From positions 10,900 to 74,899 of the forward strand of contig JBBDSU010000061.1 in NCBI GenBank assembly GCA_040904825.1: 64,000 nt of DNA. The letters run 5' to 3'. Positions 35,952 to 44,177 of the stretch are shown piece after piece. The translations under genes were made by a program, and so were the position numbers. The notes under the pieces are model-generated. The model saw nothing but the letters and a program-made list of their open reading frames with translations. It had not been told where the DNA came from and searched no databases. The stretch is from JBBDSU01 sp040904825 (lineage in GTDB: Bacteria > Actinomycetota > Nitriliruptoria > Nitriliruptorales > Nitriliruptoraceae). Position 1 is the first letter of the stretch; every line of letters begins with the position of its first letter.

Positions 35952-37139
35952 ATGCCGGCACTGTCAGACGTTCGTGTGATTGACCTCACCATCGCGCGCG
36001 CTGGCCCAACGGCCGTGCGGCAACTATCCGACTGGGGCGCGTCGGTGATCCGGATCGATCCTCCCGGCGGACAGATCGGTATTTCAGGCAAGACCACTGG
36101 TCCCGACTACCTCAATCTGCACCGTGGCAAGCGGGCGATGACGCTCGACTTGAAGGCCGCGCAAGGTCTGGCGATCTTCAAGCGACTGGTCGCCGACGCC
36201 GACGTGGTCGTCGAGAATTTCCGGCCGCCCGTCAAGCACCGGCTCGGCGTCGACTATGCGACGCTGTCGGCTGAGCACCCACGCCTGATCTATGGCTCGA
36301 TCTCGGGTTACGGCCAAGACGGCCCGTACGCGTCACGGGGTGCGGTTGACCAGATCATCCAGGGCGTCAGCGGCCTGATGAGTGTCACCGGAGAGCCCGA
36401 CGGCGACCCGATGCGCGTCGGTATCCCTATCTCTGACGTTGCGGCCGGTCATCAGCTGGCGCTGGGCATCGTGGCCGCGCTCTACGAACGAACCTCCAGC
36501 GGACAGGGCCAGTGGGTGAGCGTGTCGCTGCTTGAGGCAGTTATCTCGTTCCTCGATTTCCAGGCGGCACGCTGGACGGTCGACGGCCAGGTCCCGGAGC
36601 GCCAAGGCAACCACCACCCAACTTTCGTGCCGATGGGCACTTATCAGGCCTCTGATCTGCCAATCAACCTGGCCGCGTCCAGCGACCGGTTGTGGGAGTC
36701 ATTCTGTATGGCCACCGGCGCCGGCCACCTCGCTTCCGACGAACGGTTCGCCGACGCAGCCGGACGGATCACACATCGCGTTGAACTCAATGCCGCGGTC
36801 GCCGAGATCATCGCCACCCGCCCGGCCGCCGAATGGGTCGAACTGCTCAATGAAGCCAGCGTGCCGTGCGGCGTGGTCAACACGGTCGATCAGACCTTCG
36901 CCGACCCTCAGGTCGCCCACCTTGCGATGACGACCACCGTCGAACATGCCACCCGAGGTCCGGTCGACATCCTGCGACCACCAGTAGGGATGTCACGCAC
37001 CCCGACGGCAGTTGCCGGCCCCGCCCCACTGATCGGTGAACACACCGACGAGATCCTGGCCGAACTGGGCCACAGCCCCGGCGAGATCGCGGACTTGCGG
37101 AACGCCGGCGTCATCGGAGCAGTGCCTAACGCCCGATGA
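35952..37139 (+). CDS. CaiB/BaiF family class III CoA transferase
   Basis: A 395-residue enzyme that moves CoA between carboxylic acids through an aspartyl-CoA intermediate. Typical parts: VIDLTIARAGPTAVRQLSDW at the start, DLKAAQGLAIFKRLVADADV, VENFRPP, YGSISGYGQDGPYASR, and the nucleophile Asp in PISDVAAGH. The ATG is preceded by GGAGG eight bases away. Substrate unknown. It converges with and overlaps the enoyl-CoA hydratase gene by 14 bases, so both may belong to the same acyl-CoA pathway. Confidence 0.9.
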   Translation: MPALSDVRVIDLTIARAGPTAVRQLSDWGASVIRIDPPGGQIGISGKTTGPDYLNLHRGKRAMTLDLKAAQGLAIFKRLVADADVVVENFRPPVKHRLGVDYATLSAEHPRLIYGSISGYGQDGPYASRGAVDQIIQGVSGLMSVTGEPDGDPMRVGIPISDVAAGHQLALGIVAALYERTSSGQGQWVSVSLLEAVISFLDFQAARWTVDGQVPERQGNHHPTFVPMGTYQASDLPINLAASSDRLWESFCMATGAGHLASDERFADAAGRITHRVELNAAVAEIIATRPAAEWVELLNEASVPCGVVNTVDQTFADPQVAHLAMTTTVEHATRGPVDILRPPVGMSRTPTAVAGPAPLIGEHTDEILAELGHSPGEIADLRNAGVIGAVPNAR

Positions 37140-37959
37140 AGTGAGGCCGCCGCTTTTCTTTGAACGCAGCACGCCCTTCGGTGTAGTCCTGCGAGGCCAT
37201 GCAAGCCGCCGCCATCGCATCAATCCGGTCCAGATCGCGGTCAGCCGGAGGCTTGGCGGCTTCACGCAGCGCCACTTTGGCTAGTTGGATGGTCAGCGGT
37301 GCGTTCTCAGCGATGGTGGTCGCGGTGTCAGCCACCGCCTGCTCCCACTCGCCGACGGGCACAACTCGGTTGACCAGACCGCACGCCAGCGCCTCATCAG
37401 CACTCAATCGGCGGGCGGTGAACAGAATCTCCGATGCGAACCCCGGACCGACCGTCGCCCGCAGCATTTCGGCGGCTTCCAACGCATAGGCGCGACCGAG
37501 TCGCGCGCCGGGAATCGAGAACACACTGTCGTCGGCAGCGATCCTCATATCGGTGCGCAGCGCTGCCAGCAATCCACCGCCGATGCAGTAGCCACGGATC
37601 GCGGCAATCACCGGCTTGGACATCACATGCCAGTTGGCCCACGCCTGGCGGATGGCGGCGTGGATTCGTTCGAGATCTTCGAGCTGGCGGCCGAACTCTG
37701 AGATATCCGCACCCGCCGAAAACGCCCGTTCCCCGGCTCCCCGCACCACGACCACGCGCACGGCCTCGTCGGCTTCGAAGCGAGCCATGAGGTCACCGGC
37801 GTTGAGCGCCATCGTCTCGGACAGCGCATTGTGCTTCTCAGGCTGGTTGAACGTCAGCCAGGCAACACCACCTTCGGTGTGAGCAAGAAGCTGCTCAGTG
37901 CCAGTCTCGACCTCAACGCGCGGAGCATCGGCAACATTGACGGCTTCGTCGGCGGTCAT
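37126..37959 (-). CDS. Enoyl-CoA hydratase/isomerase family protein
   Basis: A 277-residue crotonase-fold protein. The oxyanion-hole segments are visible as AFSAGADISEFG and IRGYCIGGGLLAAL, and the N-terminal WLTFNQPEKHNALS and the tail EGRAAFKEKRRPHF are typical of enoyl-CoA hydratases. The usual catalytic Glu after the GGG loop is not obvious, so another crotonase activity is possible. Its 3' end overlaps the convergent CoA transferase. Confidence 0.88.
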   Translation of the reverse strand: MTADEAVNVADAPRVEVETGTEQLLAHTEGGVAWLTFNQPEKHNALSETMALNAGDLMARFEADEAVRVVVVRGAGERAFSAGADISEFGRQLEDLERIHAAIRQAWANWHVMSKPVIAAIRGYCIGGGLLAALRTDMRIAADDSVFSIPGARLGRAYALEAAEMLRATVGPGFASEILFTARRLSADEALACGLVNRVVPVGEWEQAVADTATTIAENAPLTIQLAKVALREAAKPPADRDLDRIDAMAAACMASQDYTEGRAAFKEKRRPHFIGR

Positions 37960-37993
37960 CGTGATTCCTCCGCTGCGCCTACAGATGACGTCA

Positions 37994-40747
37994 TCAGCGT
38001 GTCACGTCGGTTGACTCGCCAGGCTGGCCAAAGAACGGCACCCGGCTGAAGTCAAGGTCATACTGCTTGATGGCTTTGTCGCGCACATCGCCGTCGAGCT
38101 CGCCCGCCTTGACCAGCTCAGCGAGCACGCAATAGGTGATCGATGCGGCATCGACCCGGTGGTAGCGGCGCAGTGCTTCCCTGGTATCAGAACGTCCGAA
38201 GCCGTCGGTTCCAAGCACTGCGAACGGCCCCGGAACCCAGTCAGCGATCTGGAACGGTGTCGCCCGCATCCAGTCGCTGACCGCGATGCACGGGCCTTGA
38301 GCATCAGCCAGCACCTCTGCGACCAGCGGTACTCGGGGGTCTTTGCCAGGATTGGTGCGGTTCCACGCCTCGACGTCGAAGCCTTCACGCAGCAGGCGGT
38401 TCCAGCCCGGCGCCGACCACACGTCGGCGGCGACATCCCAGTCTTCGGCCAGCATTTCCTGTGCCCGCAAGGCTTCGTGCATCAAGGTCCCAGAGGCCAA
38501 GATGTAGGCCGGCTGTTTGCCGCTGGAGGCTTGACGGTAACGGTAGAGGCCGTTGATGATCTGCTGGTCGTCGACATGGTCAGGCATCGCCGGCTGGATG
38601 GCCGGCTCGTTGTAGACGGTGAGGTAGAACACGACGTCTTCGCCGCCTTCGATGTAGTCATCGCTGTACATCCGGCGCAGCCCGTGCTCGACCAGCACAG
38701 CGACCTCGTAGGCGAACGCTGGGTCGTAGGCCTCAACGCCGGGGTTCGACTGGGCAATCAGCAGCGAATGCCTGTCCTGATGCTGCAGGCCTTCGCCGTT
38801 GAGCGTCGTCCCACCGGCCGTCGCACCGATCATGAAGCCCCGCGAACGCTGGTCAGCGGCCGACCAGATCGAATCTGCCGTCCTTTGGAAGCCGAACATC
38901 GAATAGAAGATGTACAGCGGCACCATCGGTTCGGCGTGGGTGGCATACGAAGTCGCAGCAGCGTGGAAGGTCCCCATCGAGCCCGCTTCGGTAATGCCTT
39001 CGTGGATGATCTGGCCGTCGGTCGCGGTCTTGTAGCTCAGCAGCAGTTCCTGATCGACGGGTTCGTAGTTCTGCCCCAGCCAGTCGTAGATCTTGGCGGT
39101 CGGGAACCACGAGTCCATCCCGAAGGTGCGCGCCTCATCGGGGACGATCGGCACGATGCGGTGCCCGAACCCTTTGACTTTCAACAGGTCCTTGAAGAGC
39201 CGCACCAGCGCCATCGTGGTGGCAACGGGCTGGTTGCCTGAACCCTTCTTGAGCTCGCCGAAAGCGTCTGACGACGGCAGTTCGGGCATCGTGAATGCCA
39301 CCCGCCGCTCCGGCAGATACCCACCGAGCTCCTTGCGACGCTCCTGCAGATAGGCGGCGACATCGGAGTCCTCGCCCGGGTGCACATAAGGTGGCAGATC
39401 GCCTTCAAGCGCCTCGTCGGCCAGATCAAGATCCAGGTTGTCCCGGAACGTCTTCAAGGCATCCGACGACAATTTCTTCATCTGGTGGACGGCGTTGCGG
39501 GCCTCGAAGTCGGGACCGAGCGTCCATCCCTTGACTGTCTGAGCCAGGATCACGGTCGGCGCGCCTGAAGTCTCCACTGCCGCCTTGAACGCCGCATAGA
39601 CCTTGCGGTAGTCATGGCCACCACGAGGCAGCTTCGCAAGGTCATCGTCGCTCATATCGGCGACCATCTTCTTCAAGCTCGGATGGGCGCCGAAAAACTT
39701 CTCTCGCACGTAGGCGCCACCGCGGGCGATGTAGGTCTGCATCTCACCGTCGGGGACCTCGTTCATCCGGTTGACGAGCGCACCGTCAACATCGCGTGCC
39801 AGCAGATCATCCCAATCTCGACCCCAGATGACCTTGATGACGTTCCATCCGGCACCACGGAACACACCCTCGAGCTCCTGGATGATCTTGCCGTTGCCAC
39901 GCACGGGGCCATCGAGTTGCTGCAGGTTGCAGTTGATCACGAAGGTGAGATTGTCGAGGCCTTCGCGCGTGGCCACCGACAGTGCACCGAGGGTTTCGGG
40001 TTCGGCTGTCTCACCGTCGCCACCGAAGAACCACACATGCTGGCTGGAGGTGTCTTTGATCCCGCGATTGTGCAGATACCGGTTGAACCGGGCTTGGTAG
40101 ATCGCATGCAGCGCTCCGAGCCCCATCGACACCGTCGGAAACTCCCAGAACTTAGGCATGAGCCGCGGGTGTGGATACGACGACAAGCCACCCGGCTCCA
40201 CCTCGGCCCGGAAGCGGTCGAGTTGATCCTCGGTCAGCCGGCCTTCGACGAAGGCGCGGGCGTAGATGCCCGGTGAAGCATGCCCCTGAAAGTAGATCTG
40301 GTCGCCGCCACCAGGGTGGTCCTTGCCACGGAAGAAGTGGTTGAAGCCGACCTCATACAGCGACGCTGCCGATGCGTACGACCCGATGTGACCACCCGTG
40401 CCACGCTCGACATTCGTCCGGTGGACCATGACCGCAGCGTTCCATCGGATGTAGCGGCGGATGCGGCGTTCGAGTTCCTCGTCACCTGGAAACTCGGGTT
40501 CCTGCGCCGGCGAGATGGTGTTGAGGTAGTCGGTCGTGGTCAGTGACGGAATCCCGATGCTGCGCTGGCGCGCCCGGTCAAGGAGCTGGAGCAACAGGAA
40601 CCTGCCACGGGTCTGGCCAACTTCGTCGATCACCGCGTCGAACGACTCGATCCATTCACGGGTCTCGGTCTCGTCAGCGTCCGGGTAGGTAATCGGAAAC
40701 CCGTCGGTCATCAGATGACGGCTTACAGCGTGGCGGTCGTCGGACAT
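37994..40747 (-). CDS. aceE: Pyruvate dehydrogenase E1 component, homodimeric type
   Basis: Thiamine diphosphate-dependent decarboxylation of pyruvate and acetyl transfer to E2 lipoyl groups. At 917 residues it has the full length of the AceE type used by Gammaproteobacteria and actinobacteria. The ThDP motif is FFGGDGETAEPETLGA (about 237-252), with FVINCNLQQLDGPVRGNGK after it. The second half has YDWLGQNYEPVDQELLLSY and TGGTTLNGEGLQHQDRHS-like segments. AAGGAG is 12 bases before the ATG, rather far; ATG at codon 13 is an alternative. E2 and E3 genes are not in the window. Confidence 0.95.
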   Translation of the reverse strand: MSDDRHAVSRHLMTDGFPITYPDADETETREWIESFDAVIDEVGQTRGRFLLLQLLDRARQRSIGIPSLTTTDYLNTISPAQEPEFPGDEELERRIRRYIRWNAAVMVHRTNVERGTGGHIGSYASAASLYEVGFNHFFRGKDHPGGGDQIYFQGHASPGIYARAFVEGRLTEDQLDRFRAEVEPGGLSSYPHPRLMPKFWEFPTVSMGLGALHAIYQARFNRYLHNRGIKDTSSQHVWFFGGDGETAEPETLGALSVATREGLDNLTFVINCNLQQLDGPVRGNGKIIQELEGVFRGAGWNVIKVIWGRDWDDLLARDVDGALVNRMNEVPDGEMQTYIARGGAYVREKFFGAHPSLKKMVADMSDDDLAKLPRGGHDYRKVYAAFKAAVETSGAPTVILAQTVKGWTLGPDFEARNAVHQMKKLSSDALKTFRDNLDLDLADEALEGDLPPYVHPGEDSDVAAYLQERRKELGGYLPERRVAFTMPELPSSDAFGELKKGSGNQPVATTMALVRLFKDLLKVKGFGHRIVPIVPDEARTFGMDSWFPTAKIYDWLGQNYEPVDQELLLSYKTATDGQIIHEGITEAGSMGTFHAAATSYATHAEPMVPLYIFYSMFGFQRTADSIWSAADQRSRGFMIGATAGGTTLNGEGLQHQDRHSLLIAQSNPGVEAYDPAFAYEVAVLVEHGLRRMYSDDYIEGGEDVVFYLTVYNEPAIQPAMPDHVDDQQIINGLYRYRQASSGKQPAYILASGTLMHEALRAQEMLAEDWDVAADVWSAPGWNRLLREGFDVEAWNRTNPGKDPRVPLVAEVLADAQGPCIAVSDWMRATPFQIADWVPGPFAVLGTDGFGRSDTREALRRYHRVDAASITYCVLAELVKAGELDGDVRDKAIKQYDLDFSRVPFFGQPGESTDVTR

Positions 40748-40953
40748 CGTGGTGCCAAGCTCCTTCGAAGGTGGGCACGATCGGTGCCGTTGAGTCCCTC
40801 GGTCGCGTGGGAGTGTTTCGCGTCAACGGCCGTTCCCGCGGTGGCGGGCATGCAGCCGGTAACGGGCCATGGTGCGTGACTGATGAAGCGGTGTGCGGAT
40901 CTGGGCAGCTCAACGTCCTGTCACCGCAGATAGGCGACTACCACGGTAACCGG

Positions 40954-40977
40954 TCGACTCTTCCAATGTGGAGTCGA
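40954..40977. promoter_or_regulatory. 7-bp inverted repeat upstream of the small lipoprotein gene
   Basis: TCGACTC, ten bases, GAGTCGA. It lies 20 bases before the ATG of the lipoprotein and just ahead of a -10-like TACGTT. The stretch 40748-40996 (249 bases) between aceE and this gene holds no other gene that I can see. Confidence 0.35.
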
Positions 40978-40996
40978 GGCACGCTACGTTTTCCGC

Positions 40997-41449
40997 ATGA
41001 ACCACTCTTGCATCGCCTCGGTCAGCCGCACTGCCACAACGACCCGGCGTCGGCATCACCGTCGACACCGGCCATCGATCGTGATCATCGGCATGCTCGC
41101 GCTCGTTGTATCCGCGTGCGCATCGGTGACCGAACGTGTCGACAACGTCCGCTCGAGCGTTGGCTCTGTTGCCGAGCGTGCCCGAGCGTGTGTCGAGCTC
41201 GTCCAGGCCTTCGGCAGCTTCGACGAGCCCGGTGCCGACGACGACCCCGAGCAGGCATTGGAGACCTTGCGCGAGATCGTTGAGCGTTCACCCGAAGAGT
41301 TCATGGCGCTGATGAACGAACTTGAATCCCTCGTAGAGCAGGCTGCCCAAGCCGAGGCCGACGGTCGCACCGTCGTTACCGATCCCGAATTTCGGCAGGC
41401 GGCTCGACACCTCGCCGGCCAGGCCACCTCGCTGTGTGCGACAGGATGA
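40997..41449 (+). CDS. Small predicted lipoprotein
   Basis: A 150-residue protein with a long basic N-terminus, a hydrophobic stretch and lipobox LVVSAC (Cys at about 41). The mature part is helical, rich in Glu and Ala. The stop overlaps the start of the amino-acid dehydrogenase as ATGA, so the two are translationally coupled, an odd pairing of an exported and a cytoplasmic protein. The first 30 residues are unusually Arg/His-rich for a signal peptide, so the true start may be later. No family recognised. Confidence 0.65.
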   Translation: MNHSCIASVSRTATTTRRRHHRRHRPSIVIIGMLALVVSACASVTERVDNVRSSVGSVAERARACVELVQAFGSFDEPGADDDPEQALETLREIVERSPEEFMALMNELESLVEQAAQAEADGRTVVTDPEFRQAARHLAGQATSLCATG

Positions 41450-42534
41450 GTGGACTCGCCACCGCAGAACATGAGCAGGTCGTCGTGGGCCATGATGCTG
41501 CCAGCGGGCTGAGATGCATCATCGCCATCCATTCAACAGCGCTGGGTCCCGCCTTAGGTGGCACCCGTTTCCGCCCCTACGACTCGTTCGACGACGCGAT
41601 GACCGATGCCTTGCGGCTCTCGCAGGCGATGACCTTCAAGAACGCTGGCGCGGGCCTCGACCGTGGCGGCGGCAAAGCCGTCATCATCGGAGACCCCGCC
41701 GCGATCCGCTCCGAATCCCTCATCCGCGCCTATGGACGGATGGTCGGAAGCCTCGGTGGCCGCTACATCACCGCCTGTGACGTCGGCACCACACCCGACG
41801 ACATGTCGCTTGTTCGACGTGAGACACGCTGGGCAACCGGAATGGACCCAAGCGAAGGCGGCTCTGGCGACTCCGGGATTCTGACGGCTGAAGGAGTGCT
41901 TCTCGGACTGAAGGTGACCGCCGAGGAAGTCTTCGGATCATCGTCGCTCGCCGACCGGCACATCGCCGTGCAAGGGCTCGGGAAAGTAGGCCGGCGGCTC
42001 GTGGAGCATCTGGTTGCCGAGCGTGCACGGATCACCGCCAGCGACGTGGATAATGCTGCGGTCGAACGTGTCCGCGGTCTTGACGGGGTCGACGTTGTCG
42101 GGCCGCACGAGATCCTTCAGGTTGACGCCGACATCCTGTCGCCGAACGCGCTCGGCGCGGTGCTCAACGAACAATCGATCCCGAGACTGCGCGTGGCTGC
42201 CATCTGCGGGGCCGCCAACAACCAGCTTGCCACCGAGGATGACGCGACACGCCTGCACGACGCCGGGATTCTGTATGCACCCGACTTCGTAGTCAGCGCT
42301 GGCGGCGTCATTTCGGTCGATGACGAACTCCAGCCTGGCGGATGGACTCCCCAGCGGGCGCGCCGCCGCCTGCAGGTGATCCCCGAAACCCTGCGAGCCG
42401 TCATCGACCATGCCCGCACGAGCGGGATCACGGCACAAGCCGCAGCGATCGAGCTCGTGCATCAGCGCATCAACAGCATCGGAGCGTTACGCGGATTCTG
42501 GATGCCCGCCGACCACGCGAGCCCCAGGCGCTGA
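41446..42534 (+). CDS. Leucine/valine/phenylalanine dehydrogenase
   Basis: A 362-residue NAD-dependent enzyme that deaminates branched-chain or aromatic amino acids to oxo acids. GPALGGTRFRPYDSF and the catalytic region MTFKNAGAGLDRGGGKAV are strongly conserved, and the nucleotide fold follows with VQGLGKVGRRLVEHL. Length fits leucine and valine dehydrogenases. Exact preference among Leu, Val and Phe cannot be read from the sequence. Its ATG overlaps the lipoprotein stop (ATGA). It converges on purM. Confidence 0.92.
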   Translation: MSGLATAEHEQVVVGHDAASGLRCIIAIHSTALGPALGGTRFRPYDSFDDAMTDALRLSQAMTFKNAGAGLDRGGGKAVIIGDPAAIRSESLIRAYGRMVGSLGGRYITACDVGTTPDDMSLVRRETRWATGMDPSEGGSGDSGILTAEGVLLGLKVTAEEVFGSSSLADRHIAVQGLGKVGRRLVEHLVAERARITASDVDNAAVERVRGLDGVDVVGPHEILQVDADILSPNALGAVLNEQSIPRLRVAAICGAANNQLATEDDATRLHDAGILYAPDFVVSAGGVISVDDELQPGGWTPQRARRRLQVIPETLRAVIDHARTSGITAQAAAIELVHQRINSIGALRGFWMPADHASPRR

Positions 42535-42553
42535 CCCGTTGACGGCGCACGGC

Positions 42554-43615
42554 TCACGCCAAGAGCGCGACCTTGCTGGCTTGGCGGTCGCCGGAAACAA
42601 CCTCGCCTATTGCCCACGCTTCAACGCCGCGGTCGGCAAGCGTTCTCACGGCGGCATCGACAGCGTCGGAGGCGACGATGGCGACCATGCCGACGCCACA
42701 GTTGAACGTGCGCCACATCTCAGCATCATCGACCGGCCCGTGCGACTGCAACCAGTCAAAGATCTCGGGCCGCACCCACGCGCCAGTGTTGACCGTGACT
42801 GCCAGCGCGTCGGGCAGGATCCGCGGAAGGTTCTCCGGCAGTCCTCCCCCCGTCACATGGCACATGGCATGCACGTCGACCTGCCGGGCCAACTCCAGGC
42901 AGGCAAGCGCATAGATGCGCGTCGGCTCCAGCAACTCTTCACCCAGCGGGCGCTGCAAGCCGTGATGGGCCGCAAGGTCTCGGTCACCGACGATGCGGCG
43001 AACCAGGCTGTAGCCGTTGGAGTGAAGCCCGGATGACGCCATGCCAACGAGCACGTCACCGGCCGCAACCCGGTGCGAACCGAGGATGTCATCCTGCTCG
43101 ACGACAGCCACGCCGAAGCCGGCGATATCGAACTCATCCTCGGCGAGGAGACCCGGGTGCTCAGCGGTCTCGCCGCCGACCAGCGAGCATCCGGCATCGA
43201 CGCAACCGTCTGCTATGCCTGCGACCAGCGCCGCGACCCGGTCAGGATCGAGCTTGCCGACCGAGATGTAGTCGTTGAAAAACAGTGGCTCGGCTCCGCA
43301 CACCACCAAGTCGTCGACAACCATTGCAACCAGGTCTCGTCCGACCGTGTCGAGGATGCCGAGTTGACGGGCGATATCGACTTTTGTGCCCACTCCGTCA
43401 GTGCCGGAGACCAAGACCGGGCGCCGGTAGCGCGACGTGTCGAGGGCGAACATCCCACCGAAACCTCCGATGCCATCGAGTACCTCGGGGCGGCGGGTTC
43501 GGGCAGCCAGCGGACCGATGAGATCAACAGATTTCGCGGCAGCATCAAGATTGACGCCCGCGTCGGCATAGCTCACGCCGGTCTTGGCGTCGCCAGGATG
43601 CTCGGGCATGTTCAT
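42554..43615 (-). CDS. purM: Phosphoribosylformylglycinamidine cyclo-ligase (AIR synthase)
   Basis: Closes the imidazole ring: FGAM plus ATP gives AIR. The 353 residues show VSYADAGVNLDAA, LVSGTDGVGTKVDIA, VDDLVVCGAEPLFFNDYI and the C-terminal HVTGGGLPENLPRIL, all typical of PurM. I chose the ATG that overlaps the upstream gene's stop as ATGA; an ATG ten codons earlier exists but lies inside that gene. Purine genes purF, purL, purQ and purS are about 35-40 kb away on the same strand. Confidence 0.96.
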   Translation of the reverse strand: MNMPEHPGDAKTGVSYADAGVNLDAAAKSVDLIGPLAARTRRPEVLDGIGGFGGMFALDTSRYRRPVLVSGTDGVGTKVDIARQLGILDTVGRDLVAMVVDDLVVCGAEPLFFNDYISVGKLDPDRVAALVAGIADGCVDAGCSLVGGETAEHPGLLAEDEFDIAGFGVAVVEQDDILGSHRVAAGDVLVGMASSGLHSNGYSLVRRIVGDRDLAAHHGLQRPLGEELLEPTRIYALACLELARQVDVHAMCHVTGGGLPENLPRILPDALAVTVNTGAWVRPEIFDWLQSHGPVDDAEMWRTFNCGVGMVAIVASDAVDAAVRTLADRGVEAWAIGEVVSGDRQASKVALLA

Positions 43616-44037
43616 TGAGGTCCCCGCTGTCGCGGCAGTTTCCATTGACGCCGCCAGGATCGCTCCGCGTCAGCGAAAGCATCCAGTGGCTCAATCACAT
43701 CCTGCACAGCGCCGAGCAACTCTTCGAGCTCATCAGTTGAGGCGGCCACATTCTCAAGTTCATCGGCGGCCATCAACGCTTCGTCCAACGATGCCTGGCA
43801 CGAATCCCAGTCGGCGGCCAGTTCATCGAGTCGCCAGGCCGGCATCCATGCACGGGCGTCATCGAGGGCACGCCTCAATGCTGCAGTGCCGACGGTGATC
43901 GGGGCGGGCTCAACGCGACCGGTCGGAAGCGTCCCGAGCAGCACGCGCCGTCCGCCTTCAATCACGTCAGCACAGTCGACGAATCCCCACCACGCATCAA
44001 GGTGTCGGGGAGGAAGATCAGGCTTTCGGCGCAACAT
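43612..44037 (-). CDS. Unknown protein coupled to purM
   Basis: A 141-residue soluble, acidic, mainly helical protein, rich in Trp and Asp (HLDAWWGFVDCADV, WDSCQASLDEALM). The stop overlaps the purM start as ATGA, so it is translated with it. No family recognised; the C-terminal half could form a helical hairpin. Divergent from metH. Confidence 0.7.
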   Translation of the reverse strand: MLRRKPDLPPRHLDAWWGFVDCADVIEGGRRVLLGTLPTGRVEPAPITVGTAALRRALDDARAWMPAWRLDELAADWDSCQASLDEALMAADELENVAASTDELEELLGAVQDVIEPLDAFADAERSWRRQWKLPRQRGPQ

Positions 44038-44177
44038 GGCCGCGATCCTAGTGGCAGCCCGCCCGGTTTCGGATCGGGCCGGGAATCAGCGATATCTGAG
44101 CATTCTCGCAGGCGCCTGTGCGACTGATTCCCTGGTTCGTTCCCAACCAGCGGCTGACGGTGCGTAGGCTTGCAGTC

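Noticed and set aside
36000..37959. 14-base overlap of CoA transferase and enoyl-CoA hydratase as an error
   Set aside because: Both reading frames keep their family-typical C-terminal ends, so the convergent overlap appears real.
44038..44177. Cobalamin or SAH/SAM riboswitch before metH
   Set aside because: Only 140 bases are available and no conserved box of these riboswitches is recognisable; one small GC hairpin is present.
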